Positions 35,194 to 46,500 of a stretch of DNA of 64,000 nt are shown piece by piece. Both the position numbers and the translations under genes were made by a program. A model generated the notes under the pieces. It was not told the origin of the DNA and searched no databases. It saw nothing but the letters and a program-made list of their open reading frames with translations. The stretch is from assembly GCA_004431415.1 (NCBI GenBank), contig QPMI01000645.1:62001-126000 (forward strand), given 5' to 3'. Every line of letters starts with the position of its first letter. The stretch's first letter is position 1. This DNA comes from Cyanophora paradoxa (Eukaryota; Glaucocystophyceae; Cyanophorales; Cyanophoraceae).

Positions 35194-38100
35194 AGGGCCG
35201 GCGTTGACGTCCGGCCTAGGGGCACCCAGGCCTGCGCGTAGGAAGGTCGCGAGCTGTGTGCGAGGGGAAATCGAAGAGCGCAGATCGAGAGCAAACCTGC
35301 GGGTTGAAGGATGATCATCGGGTTAAAAGTAAAACCTGGCAGAAGCACATCGTAAATCCAGCGAAGCATCAGCAGGAGTTTCCCGACTGTCTCCGGCACA
35401 AATTCTGGGGCCAGCTGGCCGATTGTAATTATCACTTCGCCTGCAAACGTACAATTACCATGGCAGATATCGATCATGGTTATTTTCACTCATGATCACA
35501 TTAGGGCGACATACCTGCATGCAACAAGGCGAAAGAGTCCACACCGATATCTGGGAATTCGACTCTGCCGAGGGTCCAGATAAGACCGCCATGCACACGA
35601 TCACCTGTACAATAATTGTGACCAATGCGTGCGTTTTCTTCCAACAGAAAACAGCACAACTAGATTGAAACGCACCGTGTGATCCGTGGTACAGAACCGA
35701 GGAAGGTTGGCTCAGATGAGCTTTGACGAACATGTAGCCATTGAATGCGATCAAGTACTTGGGCCCGAGCTTTTGCATTGCAGCCCACGCCGCATCCAAG
35801 CACTCTTGGACCACGGTGCAGCGTTCTTCGGAGCACCGGCCGCGGTAGCCCACGATGGCGTCGACGACGAACGACGACACCTCCGCGGGACCTGAAAGCG
35901 CGCGGTGGAGAAGTCAAACCTCTGACAGAAGCACGAGCGGCGGCAGGCACTTGCACACCGCCGTCGGGCGGCTCAACCGTCCGAGCTCGTCCGCAGACCA
36001 CGATGGGTTCCCCGCGGAATTCCGGGTGCGCCCGCTCGTACATCCCGCGGAGCTGCGAATAGACACCGGGGTCTTGGCGCAGGGCACCGAACTCGAGCTC
36101 GAGATCCACGACCAGGACGTCGGGGGAGGCCCCTGCGCTTCCATGACTCTTCCGAGTCGAAAAGACCAAAGGAGAGGCACCAGGGAAAATCGGAGGGATC
36201 ACAGTCCAGCGCGCCCCCTCGGATGCCCGCGAGCCTGCAGTGGATGGTTTCCAGCGAAGAGATGTGAGCTCACGAGTACGTATACAGAACAAGCCGAGCA
36301 GCAGAGCGTGTGACGCACCGATGACGCTTTTGGCGGCCTGCACGGCGGCCTCCCGCGCGGCCGCGGGGTCAACGTCGCCAGCCTTGCCATGAGAATGATC
36401 GGAGCTGCCGCCAGCACCGGCACCGGTCGCGGGTTCCGGCCGATCTGGGCCCGCGGCCGCTTCCGGGAGATCCACGGCTGTGATGAGCCGCTCTGCGGTC
36501 TCTGAATAAGAACATAGAGTCTTCGTGCTCAAATTCGACAGCTTGAACCTTCGGATCCGTTGTCGCAGGTCACAATCAGCCGCCCTCGAGCTTGCAGCGA
36601 CGGGTACTTGTGCTCGTAGCGCTTGCGCAGCGAGACGAGGTCGGGCTCTGCCGTCGATATCGCGAGGAGTCCGCCGGTCTCAACGAAAACCCGATCCTCC
36701 GAGCTCGCAACCGAGCCTGCACACAGTCACAAATTAAGAATCGAGCTCGCAATCAGCAAATTAAGAAGCCCGCAGATATGTGGTAATCGAGCTCACTCTG
36801 GTCCGCATGGCCGCCAGCTGCAGCAGAAGGCTGCTTGCGCGTACTTTTCAAGGGGTTTCCGCTCCCTGAATTTAGGAAGCCTGAGCGAGATAATTATATC
36901 AATCGACGACGTCTCATGCTGTAACTTAAATTTGTATAAAAATACCTTTTCGCAGCCCGAGGACTGCAGCTGGCTTTGGAGGGGCCCGATCTGGATCCGG
37001 TGCAGCCGGCTCTGGATCTGGGTCGATGTTCGACGAATTGTTGCACGAGGACTTCGCGATCGAAGGCTCAAGCCTGCTGAGCACGAACTCGCATCCGAAA
37101 TTATCGAGAAGGAGACCTGCGTAAAATCCTTGTAATTAAGCCGTGGACGTCTGAGAGATTAGAATCGAAGCATACCATGGCCAGATGTTGCTAGTCTGAA
37201 TGCAGCTCTCAAAATCGCAGATTCGTCAATCTCACGATCGAGCCCAGACGGCCCGTCCAGATCTAGATCTAGTTCCGGATCCTTGTCCAACGTTACGATA
37301 TAGCCTGTGCCATCTGTCCTGGAGTGTCAATATGTAGTGATTTGCAGGTTTAGAGCAACAACACTAACACACCCGGGCCAAAGATTCTGCCCGCCACAAC
37401 AGGGCCAGGGTGAGATCTCGACTGGTGACCGGTGAGGACCGCCTTGTCCAGGATTGAGTGAAGGTACTGCCCATCTTAGAGGCAGCGTCAGAGAGGCTTT
37501 AATTTCTCGCTCGCTAGGTATATGTACATTGATTAATCGCACGCCAACTAAAGCATGCGCAATAATTCAACTGTCGCAGGAAGGTTACCTTTTTGAATCT
37601 TCGGAGGCGTGTAGGTCCTGATCGGCGGAAGGATGAAGACGTTGCCCTGGTCCATTTTTTGAACGCAGCCTGATCATGAGCTGGCGTCACGTGAGATAAT
37701 GCAGACATAAGCAAACACTACACACATGTCTCCTGGACAATCAAGTTCGCCGCACTCAATACATCGAGCCCGTACTTGATCATGAAGATCTCGAGCTCGA
37801 GTGGCATCTCAATGCATATGTTGAAGACATCCACAATGTGAAGGCCGCCTTGCGTAGCAGCGATTAGCGTTAGAATGGTCCAGAGTCCGGATCCGGATCC
37901 GGTCCGGAGCGCGCTAGCTCGGATACACGCACGTTGACTGGTATACGTGGCCACTGCCACAGGGTAGCACTTTCTGTCTGGGTGCTTTCGATCGAAAGCG
38001 GAGCGCATAATGAAGAGAGCGCATGTGATCATTTTTTGCGGGTTCAACAGATCTCGGTGTGCATCGAGATCTGCAGCTGGGGAGGCGATTTCTTTCGGTC

Positions 38101-38526
38101 CGGCGCCTCCATCCTCGCCTGTTCAGAAGGAAGAGAGACATGAGGGCACGACATCGATGTCAGAGCAGAAGGAGGAAGAGAAGCGATGGCACCCACGACA
38201 TCGTACGCGTGCATCTCGTCTGAGCCTGAGGCCGCGTCTGCCGGCCGCGACGTCGACGTGCTCGGGATGGGCTGTCTCGGCATATACAAGATGCGAAAGC
38301 CCCATTCTGTGTCTAAATGCGCCCCAGCCAAAGGCGGAAGCACTCTATCTTCGCCTTCTCGAGACATAGCCAGATGTAGAAAATTAAATCTTGATGAAAA
38401 CTGCGGTAAACTTGCTTTAATTCGCGGTCGTTGAAACGGTTCAAATCGAACATCGATTTCAATGCTGTTGCGCACCAATTGCAATCTGGATTCTCGCGAC
38501 CGTCTCGAGCTCGAGCTCAGGCCCAC
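35190..38526 (-). CDS. Unrecognised gene family, copy A (paralogue of 51187-52611)
   Basis: Minus-strand exons with coherent protein. Examples are near 38364-38110 (DTEWGFRILYMPRQP), 37654-37587 (MDQGNVFILPPIRTYTPPK), 37320-37180 (GTGYIVTLDKDPELDLDLDG, AILRAAFRLATSGH), 37110-36960 (GCEFVLSRLEPSIAKSSC), 36710-36550 (AEPDLVSLRKRYEHKYPSL, GRLIVTCDNGSEG), 36300-35930 (ARWTVIPPIF, LVVDLELEFGALRQ, LRGMYERAHPEFRGEPIVVC) and 35880-35690 (SSFVVDAIVGYRG, AMQKLGPKYLIAF). The last three blocks match the gene at 51.2-52.6 kb in the same order. No known domain is recognised. Gene limits are approximate and more than one gene may be present; exons right of 37.3 kb are linked only by strand. Confidence 0.55.
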
Positions 38527-38599
38527 AGACGAGCTCGCCGGCCACGTGGGCTCGCAGCCAGAGCCGCAGCTGTCGATGTCGATCGCGACTGCCAGCTGG

Positions 38600-39510
38600 A
38601 GGCTAACTGATCGGCATATATATACGCATGCGCAGCTGCAACTGGAGGAGGTCTAGTGACTCGCAATATTTGTAGCTTCGGCTGTAGATTGTCATGCCGC
38701 ACGCGTGCGTGTGCACTATACCGCTGGTCTGTAGCTGCAGCTGCAGCTGGCTCGGAAATATGTCCCGCGGGGGCCCCAGCTGCAGGCCAAGGAGATCCGC
38801 GGGATCACAGGCCAGCTGCGCGCGCGCCGGCCCCGGCCCGGCCCGGGCTGCGGCACGTGCAAGCACAGCGCTCGTTCGCGGCCCCGGCGCGCGTGGGGGC
38901 CCGGGGCCGCGGGTCGGCCGGCCGCGGCCGGCGCTGCAGCTTCCTCTCGATCAGATCGATGAAGCTTCAAGCTGCAGTTCGCGCTACGCTGGAAGCCCCG
39001 GAATAAGCCGAGAGACGCGCCCGCCCCGCAGGCGAACGTTGCGATTGATCCGGGCTGGAACGCCGCGCAGGGAGAGAGCCTATCTGCTTCTTACGCGCTC
39101 ATCGGAGGTCCAGGCTTGCGTGGGACGCCTCGTCCCGCTGCGGGCGCCCGATCAGCGCCCCGTTGGCGCCTGTGTGCAGCGCTGGCTCCGGAGACGCGCA
39201 CGATCCGCGGACTACCGCTCGAAGGCCTCAGATCAACCTCAAGATCACGATCCGCGCGTCGCTTGTGCTCCGGACGCGGCGGCTTCGAGCTCCGGCTCGA
39301 GCGGCTGTGGGGCCAAAATGCAACAAACTGTGATCGCTCTCATACCCCTCCCACCTTCGCAAATTTGGCGAAGCTGTACATGTGCATGAGCATTAGCCTT
39401 CATGCGCTTGGACGCACATTGTGCGGGCCAGGCTCTTCAGTGGCTGGGGGGCTCAGCGGCTGGCGCTCTTCCGTTCGCGACACGGATGCACGAAAGACAG
39501 GCACGCAAAC
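38600..39510. other. No gene seen; holds one arm of a long inverted repeat
   Basis: GC-rich, with palindromic words (GCAGCTGCAGCTGC around 38735). Plus-strand open frames through 38.7-39.4 kb lack domains. 39022-39371 is the inverted-repeat arm described separately. Confidence 0.45.
39022..39371 (+). repeat. Long inverted repeat, arm A
   Basis: About 350 bases, nearly the reverse complement of 50396-50760. Shared blocks include GGCGAACGTT, CCGGGCTGGAACGCCG, CGGAGGTCCAGGCTTGCGT, CTGCGGGCGCCCGATCAGCG, GATCCGCGCGTCGCTTGTG and ACCCCTCCCACC. I estimate more than 80% identity by eye. The arms are about 11 kb apart and enclose the Nup98-motif, TRAF and kinesin genes. Confidence 0.82.
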
Positions 39511-40571
39511 TCAGCAGGCCTCCCGGGCAGGCGCCCCGGGGGTCGTCGCCGGTGCCGCCCCTGCCCCAGGCGCGGCGGCGGGCCCAGAGCCCAAGCCCGA
39601 TCCCGAGCCCCCCGAGGAGGCGAGCGGCTGCGCGGGCGGGGCCGCCTGGGCGGGGGCGGGGGCGGGGGCGGAGGGGCCCCTGGCGCGGCCGAGCTGCGCG
39701 TCCTCCCAGCGGAGCTCCTCAAAGGAGCGGCCCGCGTACGCGTCCATGAACGTGATCGACACGTACACGCTGCTGCCCCGTACCCCCCTTCAGGGGGAAC
39801 GAGGCGGGGAGGGGGGTACGGGGCGGGCGGGGGCACCTGGCGGGGCCCGGGGCGCCCATGGGGGAGACGGAGGGGGCGGCGGAGGGCCCGGCGGGGGCGG
39901 TGCCGCTGGGTCCCGCCCCCGCGTCCGCCGCCTCCCGTCGTTCGCCTTCTGCTCGCAGCGGCCCCGCGTCGGCTGCGGCGGGGTGCGGCGGGGCGGGGGT
40001 GCGGGGCGCGCACCGTCGTCTCGGCGTACGGCGGGAAGCCCGTGCCCGGCGGGTGACCCGCGGAGGGCCCGGAGGCGGCGGCGGGGGCGCCCCGCGCAGG
40101 GCTCCCGCGGGGCGCGCAGCGGCGAGCGGGGCCGCGGGGCGGCGGGCGGGCCGCTGGGCGCGGGGCGGGGCCGGAGGGCGACTCGGGCGGGGCGGCGGGG
40201 GAGGGGGCCGGGGCCGGCCGCGCCTCGTCGTCTCCGAGCCGCTCGCCGGCGCCCAGCGAGAGCCCGTCCTCGTCCTGCCCGCCCGCGTCGGACCCCGGGG
40301 GCGGGGAACGGAGGGGGGTACAGGGGCGCGGACGTCGTCCTCGGGGTCGGAGTCGGGGCCCTCGTCCCAGGCGGGGCGGGCGGCGGGGGGCCGCCGGAAG
40401 GCCGACGAGGCGGCGCCGGGCCCCCCGAGGGGCCGGCGAGCCAGCGAAGAGGCCCGGCAGCCGCCCCAGCGCCCCGCCGGCGACTCCGGCCTCGGGCCCT
40501 CCCCGGCCCTGGCCCGCCCCGATCAGCGCGACGCGGGGCGGGCGGGGCGAGGCGGGGAGGGGGCGGCGCAC
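39511..40571 (-). CDS. Nup98-motif-containing exons (partial gene model)
   Basis: A minus-strand exon pair carries HPPGTGFPPYAETT (near 40060-40020) and, after an intron, VYVSITFMDAYAGRSFEELR WEDAQLGR-type sequence (39768-39680). The GTGxPPY...SxEELRxxD pattern is characteristic of the N-terminal region of Nup98/Nup100-type nucleoporins. Around it lies Pro/Ala/Gly-rich sequence, with an acidic exon near 40300-40230 (DAGGQDEDGLSLGAGERL). FG repeats are not obvious. It could be a nucleoporin-related gene or the 3' part of the TRAF gene to the right, which is on the same strand; the boundary between them is not resolved. Confidence 0.4.
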
Positions 40572-40728
40572 CGTCGGCGTCGGCGCGGGAGCGGGGCGAG
40601 AGGAGGGTGGGGGGCGACGTGGGGCGGCGCCGCCGGGCGGTAGGGCGCCGCAGGGGCCGGCGAGGGCGGGGCGACGCCGAAGGGCGGCGAGAGGGGCCGC
40701 GCCCTGCGGAGCGGAGCGGGCGCGCGAG

Positions 40729-43273
40729 TCAGCGGCAAGGCGGGGCGGGGCGAGGCGGGGAGGCAGGACGGGGGTACGGTACGCACGAGAAGGGGAGCTC
40801 GGAGGAGCGGCGGGCGGCGGCGGCGGCGGAGCGGCCGAGGGAGCCGCCGCCGCGCATGACGGGGACGGAGACGGGGGCCCCGTGGGGGGCGCCGGGGTAG
40901 CCGAGCCCCCGGCGGCTCTCGACCTCGAGTTCGTCCCACTCGGCCGCCAGCAGCGCAGAGGCCGACGCTGGCGCCGCAGGGCGCGCGGGGCCGGCTACGC
41001 GCTGCGGCCCCCCGCGCCGCTGCTGAACGGCGCGGCGTGCCGCGGAGCGTAGCCGGCCCCCGCGGAGAGGGAGTGCCGGGCGGCCGGGGGCGGCGAGGGC
41101 GGGCCCCGCTCGCCGAAGGGGCGAGGGGCGCCCCGGCGCCGCCGGCGAGCCCGGCGCCGGCGCCGGGGCCCTCGAGGGGCGGGAACGGGGGCAGGGGCGG
41201 GGCGACGGGGAGGCCGGCGGGGGAGGGGAAGAGGGCCCGGGCCCGCCAGCGGCGGCGAGGGAGCGAAGGAAGGACCCCCGGGGGAGGAGGGGCCCCGCCC
41301 GAGCCGCCCGCGGCGGAGGCGGGGGGCGGAGGGGCGAGGGGCGGGAGGCGGGGCGGAGGGAGGGGACGTCGCGGGAGAGCTCGTCCCCCGCCGAGGAGGC
41401 GGCGGCGGCGCGGTCGCGGTCCCCGCGGAGGGGGCCCTGCAGGCGCGCCCCCGCCCCGCCCCGCCTCGCCGTACCCTCGAAGGGCGCGGCGAAGGGCCCG
41501 AGGGCCGAGTAGAGGCCGCCCTCCAGCGCGCTCCGCAGGCTCGCCAGCGCCTGCGCGTCCCGGGCGCCGGCGCCGCCGCGCGCCGCCCGAACCGCCCCCG
41601 CCGCCGCCGCCGCCGGCCGGGCCGAAGGGGGCGTGTAGGGCGGCGGGGCCGGCGGGTCGCCCGGGCGCACGCGGGCGCGGCTGGCGGCGACGGAGGCGGC
41701 GGCGGCCAGGAACGAGGCGGGAGAGGCCTGCGGGGGCGGCGAGAGGTCGGAGCGGGGCCCCGGCCCGGGACCGGACCCCGGGGCGCGGGGGTGGGCGAGG
41801 GAGTGGTGGAGGGGGAGGTGGGGCAGCGGGGGGACGGGGACGGCGCCGGCAGCGGCGAGGGCCTGGAGCTGGGCCCGAAGGAGGGCGAGGTCGTCCCGCA
41901 GGGAGCCGACCTCCTCCCGCAGCCGCCGCTTCTCCTCCTCGTTCCGCGTCACGTACTCCCGCATCTGTACCCCGGCGCGCATCAGCCCTTCCTTCGCGTT
42001 GCGCCGGGGGTGGCGGGGGCGCGGCGGGCCTGCTCGAAGGCGCAGGAGCCGCGCGAGACGTGCGCCTCGACCTCTCCCGAGCGGCCCTGCCGCCGAGGGA
42101 CACACCGCCCGTCAGCCCGGGAGGCCTCGAGCTTCCCTCTTCCGCCTCCTCGCTTCGCACCTGGAACTTGCAGCCGAGGCGGCGGTGGACGCAGGGGATG
42201 CGGGTGCAGGCGTGGGCGACGTGCGCGGCGAGGTCCACCCGCCGCACGGTCGCGCACAGGGGGCCCCCGTTGGGGCACGGGACCCCCTCGAAGGGGCACT
42301 CCCCGCGGTGCGCCAGCAGCTCCCGCCGGGGGAAGGTCGCCAGGCATCCCTCCAGCCGCTGCGGGCACTCCACGGGCGCCCTGCGCGGGCGTGGGTGAGG
42401 CCGGCGCCGGCGCCGGCGCCGGCGTGGCCGGCGCGGGACGGGCGGGGCGCACATGGGACAGGTCTCCTCGTGCTGGGAGGAAAGCCGAGTGAGGCGGAGC
42501 GCTGCTGGGACGAGGCGGGGCGGGGCGGGGCGGGGCGGACCTGCTCCTCACGGCAGCGGGCGAAGGTCTCGCCGCAGCGCGCGCACGTCATCGGCCGGTA
42601 CGCGCACCGCTCTGCGGTGTGCAGCGTGAGACCGAAGGTAGGGGTTGGGCGGGGCGGGGCGGGCCCTCGTGGGTCTTGAGCTGCCAGCGGGGCAGGGGCT
42701 GCTCGGTGCAGCCGAGGAAGGCGCAGCGCTCGAGGACGCTGCCGCAGGTCTTCAGGTGGTCCTTCAGGTCGCTCAGCTCGCCCGTCCACGAGCACCCCTC
42801 CTCGCCGCTCTCGCTGAAGATCTGCCCCGCCCCCGCAGCGCTTGGCCCGGGGCCCGGCGCGGCCGATCGGGCGCGGCGGCGGCGGCGGCGGCGGGCGGAC
42901 CTTGTGGTACTGGCAGCGGACGACCAGCTCCCCCACGAGCCGCCGGGCGAACTCGTCCCGCTGCGGGCGGTCGGGACGAGGCGGGGCGGGGCGGGGCGGG
43001 GCGGGGCGGAGAGACCTGCAGCTCCCTGCAGGAGATCCGCGCGTCGCAGCCAGGCGCCGGGCAGCCGTTATTCGAGTGCCGAAGCCACTCCTCGACGCAC
43101 TACGCAGAGCGATCAGCGCGATTCGGTCCCCCGAGTCCTGCGAGTCGCACCTCGCGACAGAAGACATGACCGCACGGCGTCCGGCTCGGATCGCGGAAGA
43201 GATCCAGACATATACTGCAGAGGAGAGCACGTGGCGGCGGCGATACCCAGAGCGCCGCAGTGCTGCGGGACAT
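40729..43273 (-). CDS. RING - TRAF zinc-finger - coiled-coil protein (likely E3 ubiquitin ligase)
   Basis: ATG at 43273. Exon 1 (43273-43151) and exon 2 (43099-43019) make a complete C3HC4 RING: LLCSICLDLFRDPSRTPCGH, VFCRE, then CVEEWLRHSNNGCPAPGC. Exons follow with TRAF-type zinc modules: FARRLVGELVVRCQYHK, CSWTGELSDLKDHLKTCG, RCAFLGCTEQPLPRWQLKTH, MTCARCGETFARCREEQ, CPQRLEGCLATFPRRELLAH, CPFEGVPCPN, RIPCVHRRLGCKFQ and VEAHVSRGSCAFEQ. A coiled coil (42000-41850; EYVTRNEEEKRRLREEVGSL) and a Pro/Ala-rich tail come after, including WDELEVESRRGLGYPGAP (40940). Two introns need GC donors (42664, 42029). No MATH domain was found. Expected role: TRAF-like trimeric ubiquitin ligase or scaffold. The 3' end is uncertain. 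Confidence 0.8.
42979..43014. repeat. GGGGC repeat in an intron
   Basis: Five consecutive GGGGC units on the plus strand (GGCGGGGCGGGGCGGGGCGG core), inside an intron of the minus-strand TRAF gene. Similar runs lie at 42516-42537 and, as CCCCG, at 47268-47305 and 47820-47845 in kinesin introns. Four or more G-tracts make G-quadruplex formation possible. Confidence 0.8.
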
Positions 43274-43502
43274 GTTCAGCGGGTGGGGCGACGGGAGGCG
43301 AGCCGAGTGAACGCCGTCGGCGTCCTACGCACCTGGCGGAGATGGCGGTGGCCATCTCTGCAGTGTCTGCCGCACCCCGGAGGACCGGTCGAGCTCCTGC
43401 CACCTCGCTCGAACCTGTAGCCCGCTCAGATTGCCCCCCCCCCACCTCCAAACTTCGTCGCTGCTTCCTGCCAGCTTCAAGCAGTCCGACGAGCTTTTCG
43501 AG

Positions 43503-46500
43503 ATGCAGCGGCAGCCCTCGCCTCCCAAGCGGGGCGCGGGGCCGCGGCCTGCCTCGGCGCCGCTGCCGGCTCCACCCGAGCGCATCCACCAGAGCCTTGC
43601 GGTCGCGGTTCGAGTCAGGCCAGCACTCGCATCCGAGCGGCCCGGCACCATGCTGAAGGTTGACGCGGACGAGAGGGCCGTGCTGGTTTCGAGCCGGGTC
43701 TTCCGCTTCGACTACAGCTTCAACGCGAACTCCACGCAGGCTCAGGTTCGTTGGGAGTTCGAAGGGCGGCTCGTGGGCCGCGGCGCGCCCGCGAGCTAAG
43801 CTTTTCCGACCCGGGGCCACCGCACTCAAACCGCACGGCGCCACGCCGCAGATCTACTCGACGGCGGTGGCCCCGCTGACAGACGCGTGCTGGTGCGTTA
43901 CTTCGAGCGCCAGGGGCGCGATTCCCGTCGCCGCGCCGACCGGGGCCCGGCCTGCCGCGCAGGAACGGCTACAACGCGTGCCTGATCGCCTACGGGTCGC
44001 CGGGGAGCGGCAAGAGCTTCACTTGCTCCAACATCGGGCAGCAAAGCGCGTACTGGGGCATCGCCCCGCGCCTCATCAAGGCGAGCGGCCCGCGCGCGCG
44101 CGCGCCGGCCGCAGGCCCGTGACGGGGCGGGTGCGCAGGACCTGCTGGGGCGGATGCAGGTGAGCAAGCGGGCGAAGGAGACGAGCCCCGCGCACTACTT
44201 TACGCTCAAGCTCTCCAGCGTCGCTCTCGTCAACGAGACGGCGAGCCGGCCCCCGCCCCGCCCCGCCCCGCACGGCGTGGCGCGGCCCGGCGAGCCCCGG
44301 GGCGGGCGCAGGTGCAGGACCTGCTTGCGTGGGACGGGACGAGCCTTCAGGTCCGGGAGGACGAGGGCGGCGTCTTCGTCGCAGGCCTCTCCGAGCACCC
44401 CGTCGCCAGGCCCGCCCCGCCCCGGCCCCGCCCCGGCCTTGCTCCCGTTCGTCGGCCCGGCCCGAGCCCCCCCGCAGCGTGGAGGAGGGCCTCTCGCTGC
44501 TCGAGCAGGCGCACCGCAGCCGCCCCGCCGCCGTCGAGCGCGCCGTGCGCCCGGCTTTATCCCATCCCATCCCCAACCCCGGCGCCCCGTCTCAACGCAG
44601 CGCGCGGCAGGGGTCGCGGACGGGGCGGATGCACGTGCTGACGACGGCGGTGCTGGAGCGCTGGACCCCGCAGGACTCGGGCAAGGCCCTCGTCGAGCGG
44701 TCCGCCCCCTTCCCCTCCCCCTCCCGCGCCCTCTCACTCCCCGCGGCCTCCTCCTGACCCGGTCGTTCATTCCCCCCCCCCCCCCCCCCCCCCTCCCAGG
44801 GCCAAGTTCCTGATCGCGGACCTGGCCGCCTCCGAGCGCCTCCCGAAGCTCTCCCGCCGCCCCGACCCCCACGCCGCCCCCTCGGCCCGCCCATTCCCAG
44901 CCCGTACCCCTCCGGTCGCTGTACCTCTGAAACCCCTCGCAGGAGCACGACCGGGAGCGCGAGCGCGCCGTCAACGTTCCCCTCTCCGCGCTCTCCAAGG
45001 CGCGCCGTACCCCGGATCACCCCTTCCCATCCCCGGTTCTGAACCCGCACTCGTCAGGTCCTGTCTGCGCTGGCGGCGGGCGGGCCCCGGCACGTGCCCT
45101 GGCGCGAATCCAAGCTCACCCGCATCCTCCAGGCACGCGTACCCCCCTTTGTCCTTCTCCCCACGACCCCCCCCCCCCTTCCTCAACGCCGGCCCGCAGG
45201 AGACCCTCGGCGGCGAGTCCCGCTCCCTGGTGCGCCCGTACCCCCTCCTCCCCCGTACCCTCCTCTCATTCACCCCCCCAGCTCCTTCTGTGCGTGCACC
45301 CGGAGGACGCGTACGTCTCAGACTCCCTCGACTCCCTCCAGGTACCCCCCATCCTCTCCCGTACCCCCCGTCCCTTGGTTGAGCGGCCCGCGCCCGCTTC
45401 AGTTCGGCCAGCGGGCGCTCCGCTCGCCCGCCCTCCTGCAACTCGCCGCCGCGCGCCCCGCCCCGCCGGCGGCCCCCGCGGGGCCCCCGCCCGCCCGGCG
45501 GCCCCTACACCCTCTACGCGCACGAGCAGCCGGCGCAGCGCTCGTACAGCGGCCTCGCGCGGCCGGCGAGCGCCGCGGGGCGGCCGGGCTCGCCCCCGCG
45601 GCGGGCCTCGCCGACGCGGCTCGCCTCGTCGCCGCAGCGCGCCTCGGCCGGCGGCGGCGGCTCCTCGCGCTCCATCGCCGCCTCCTCGCTCCACGAGCGG
45701 CAGCCGTCGCCGCCCGCCCTCCGCGCCGGCCGCCGCGACGCCGCCGCCGCCATCGCCGCCGCCGCCCCTCGCGCCGCCGCCGCCGCCGCCTCCGTCGCCG
45801 CCGTGGTCGGGCACGCGGGCCCGCCCACGGGGGCCACCCGCCGCCCCCGGCGCCGGCGCCGACGCCGCGCTACTTCCCGGGACGCCGGGGGCGCCCCCCG
45901 AGAGCCCGCCCCACCCCGCCGCCGCCGAGCTGCAGGCCACCCTCGCCCAGGCGCGCCCCGCCGCCCCGCGCACGCCGCCGCGCCTCCCGCCCCGCTGAGC
46001 GGCGGGCGGCAGACGCGGGAGGAGAACGCGGCGCTGCGGTCGCGGCTCGAGGAGGCGCGCTCCCGCAACGACGAGCTCCAGGGCGCGTCGCCTCCCCCGC
46101 GCCCTCGCAATCGTGGCCGCCCGCCTCTCGCTTACGCGGCCGGCAGGCGCCAGCGCGGCGGTGCAGGCCGCCCTCGAGAACACGCACCGGCAGGTCCGGC
46201 CGGCCGCGCCCCCCGCCCCGCCCCGCCGCTGAGGGGCGGGGGCGGGGCAGCACGCGGAGTCGATGGCGCACGCGGAGCGGCACTTCCGGGCGTGCGAGCA
46301 GCGGTGGGCGGCCGAGAAGGGCGCCCTCCTCGACCGCGCCCGCGACGCCGAGCGCCGCGCCGCCGACGCCGAGCGCCAGATCGCCGACCTCGACAAGCAG
46401 GTGCCCCGCCCGCGCCGCGCCCCCGAGGGAGGGCCGACCGCTGACCGGCCAGCAGCTGCTCGACCTGCAGCGCTTCGAGCCGCCGCAGGCCTCGGCCGCT

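Noticed and set aside
34013-35314. Plus-strand open frame of 433 codons
   Set aside because: Antisense of the coiled-coil zinc gene; no domain.
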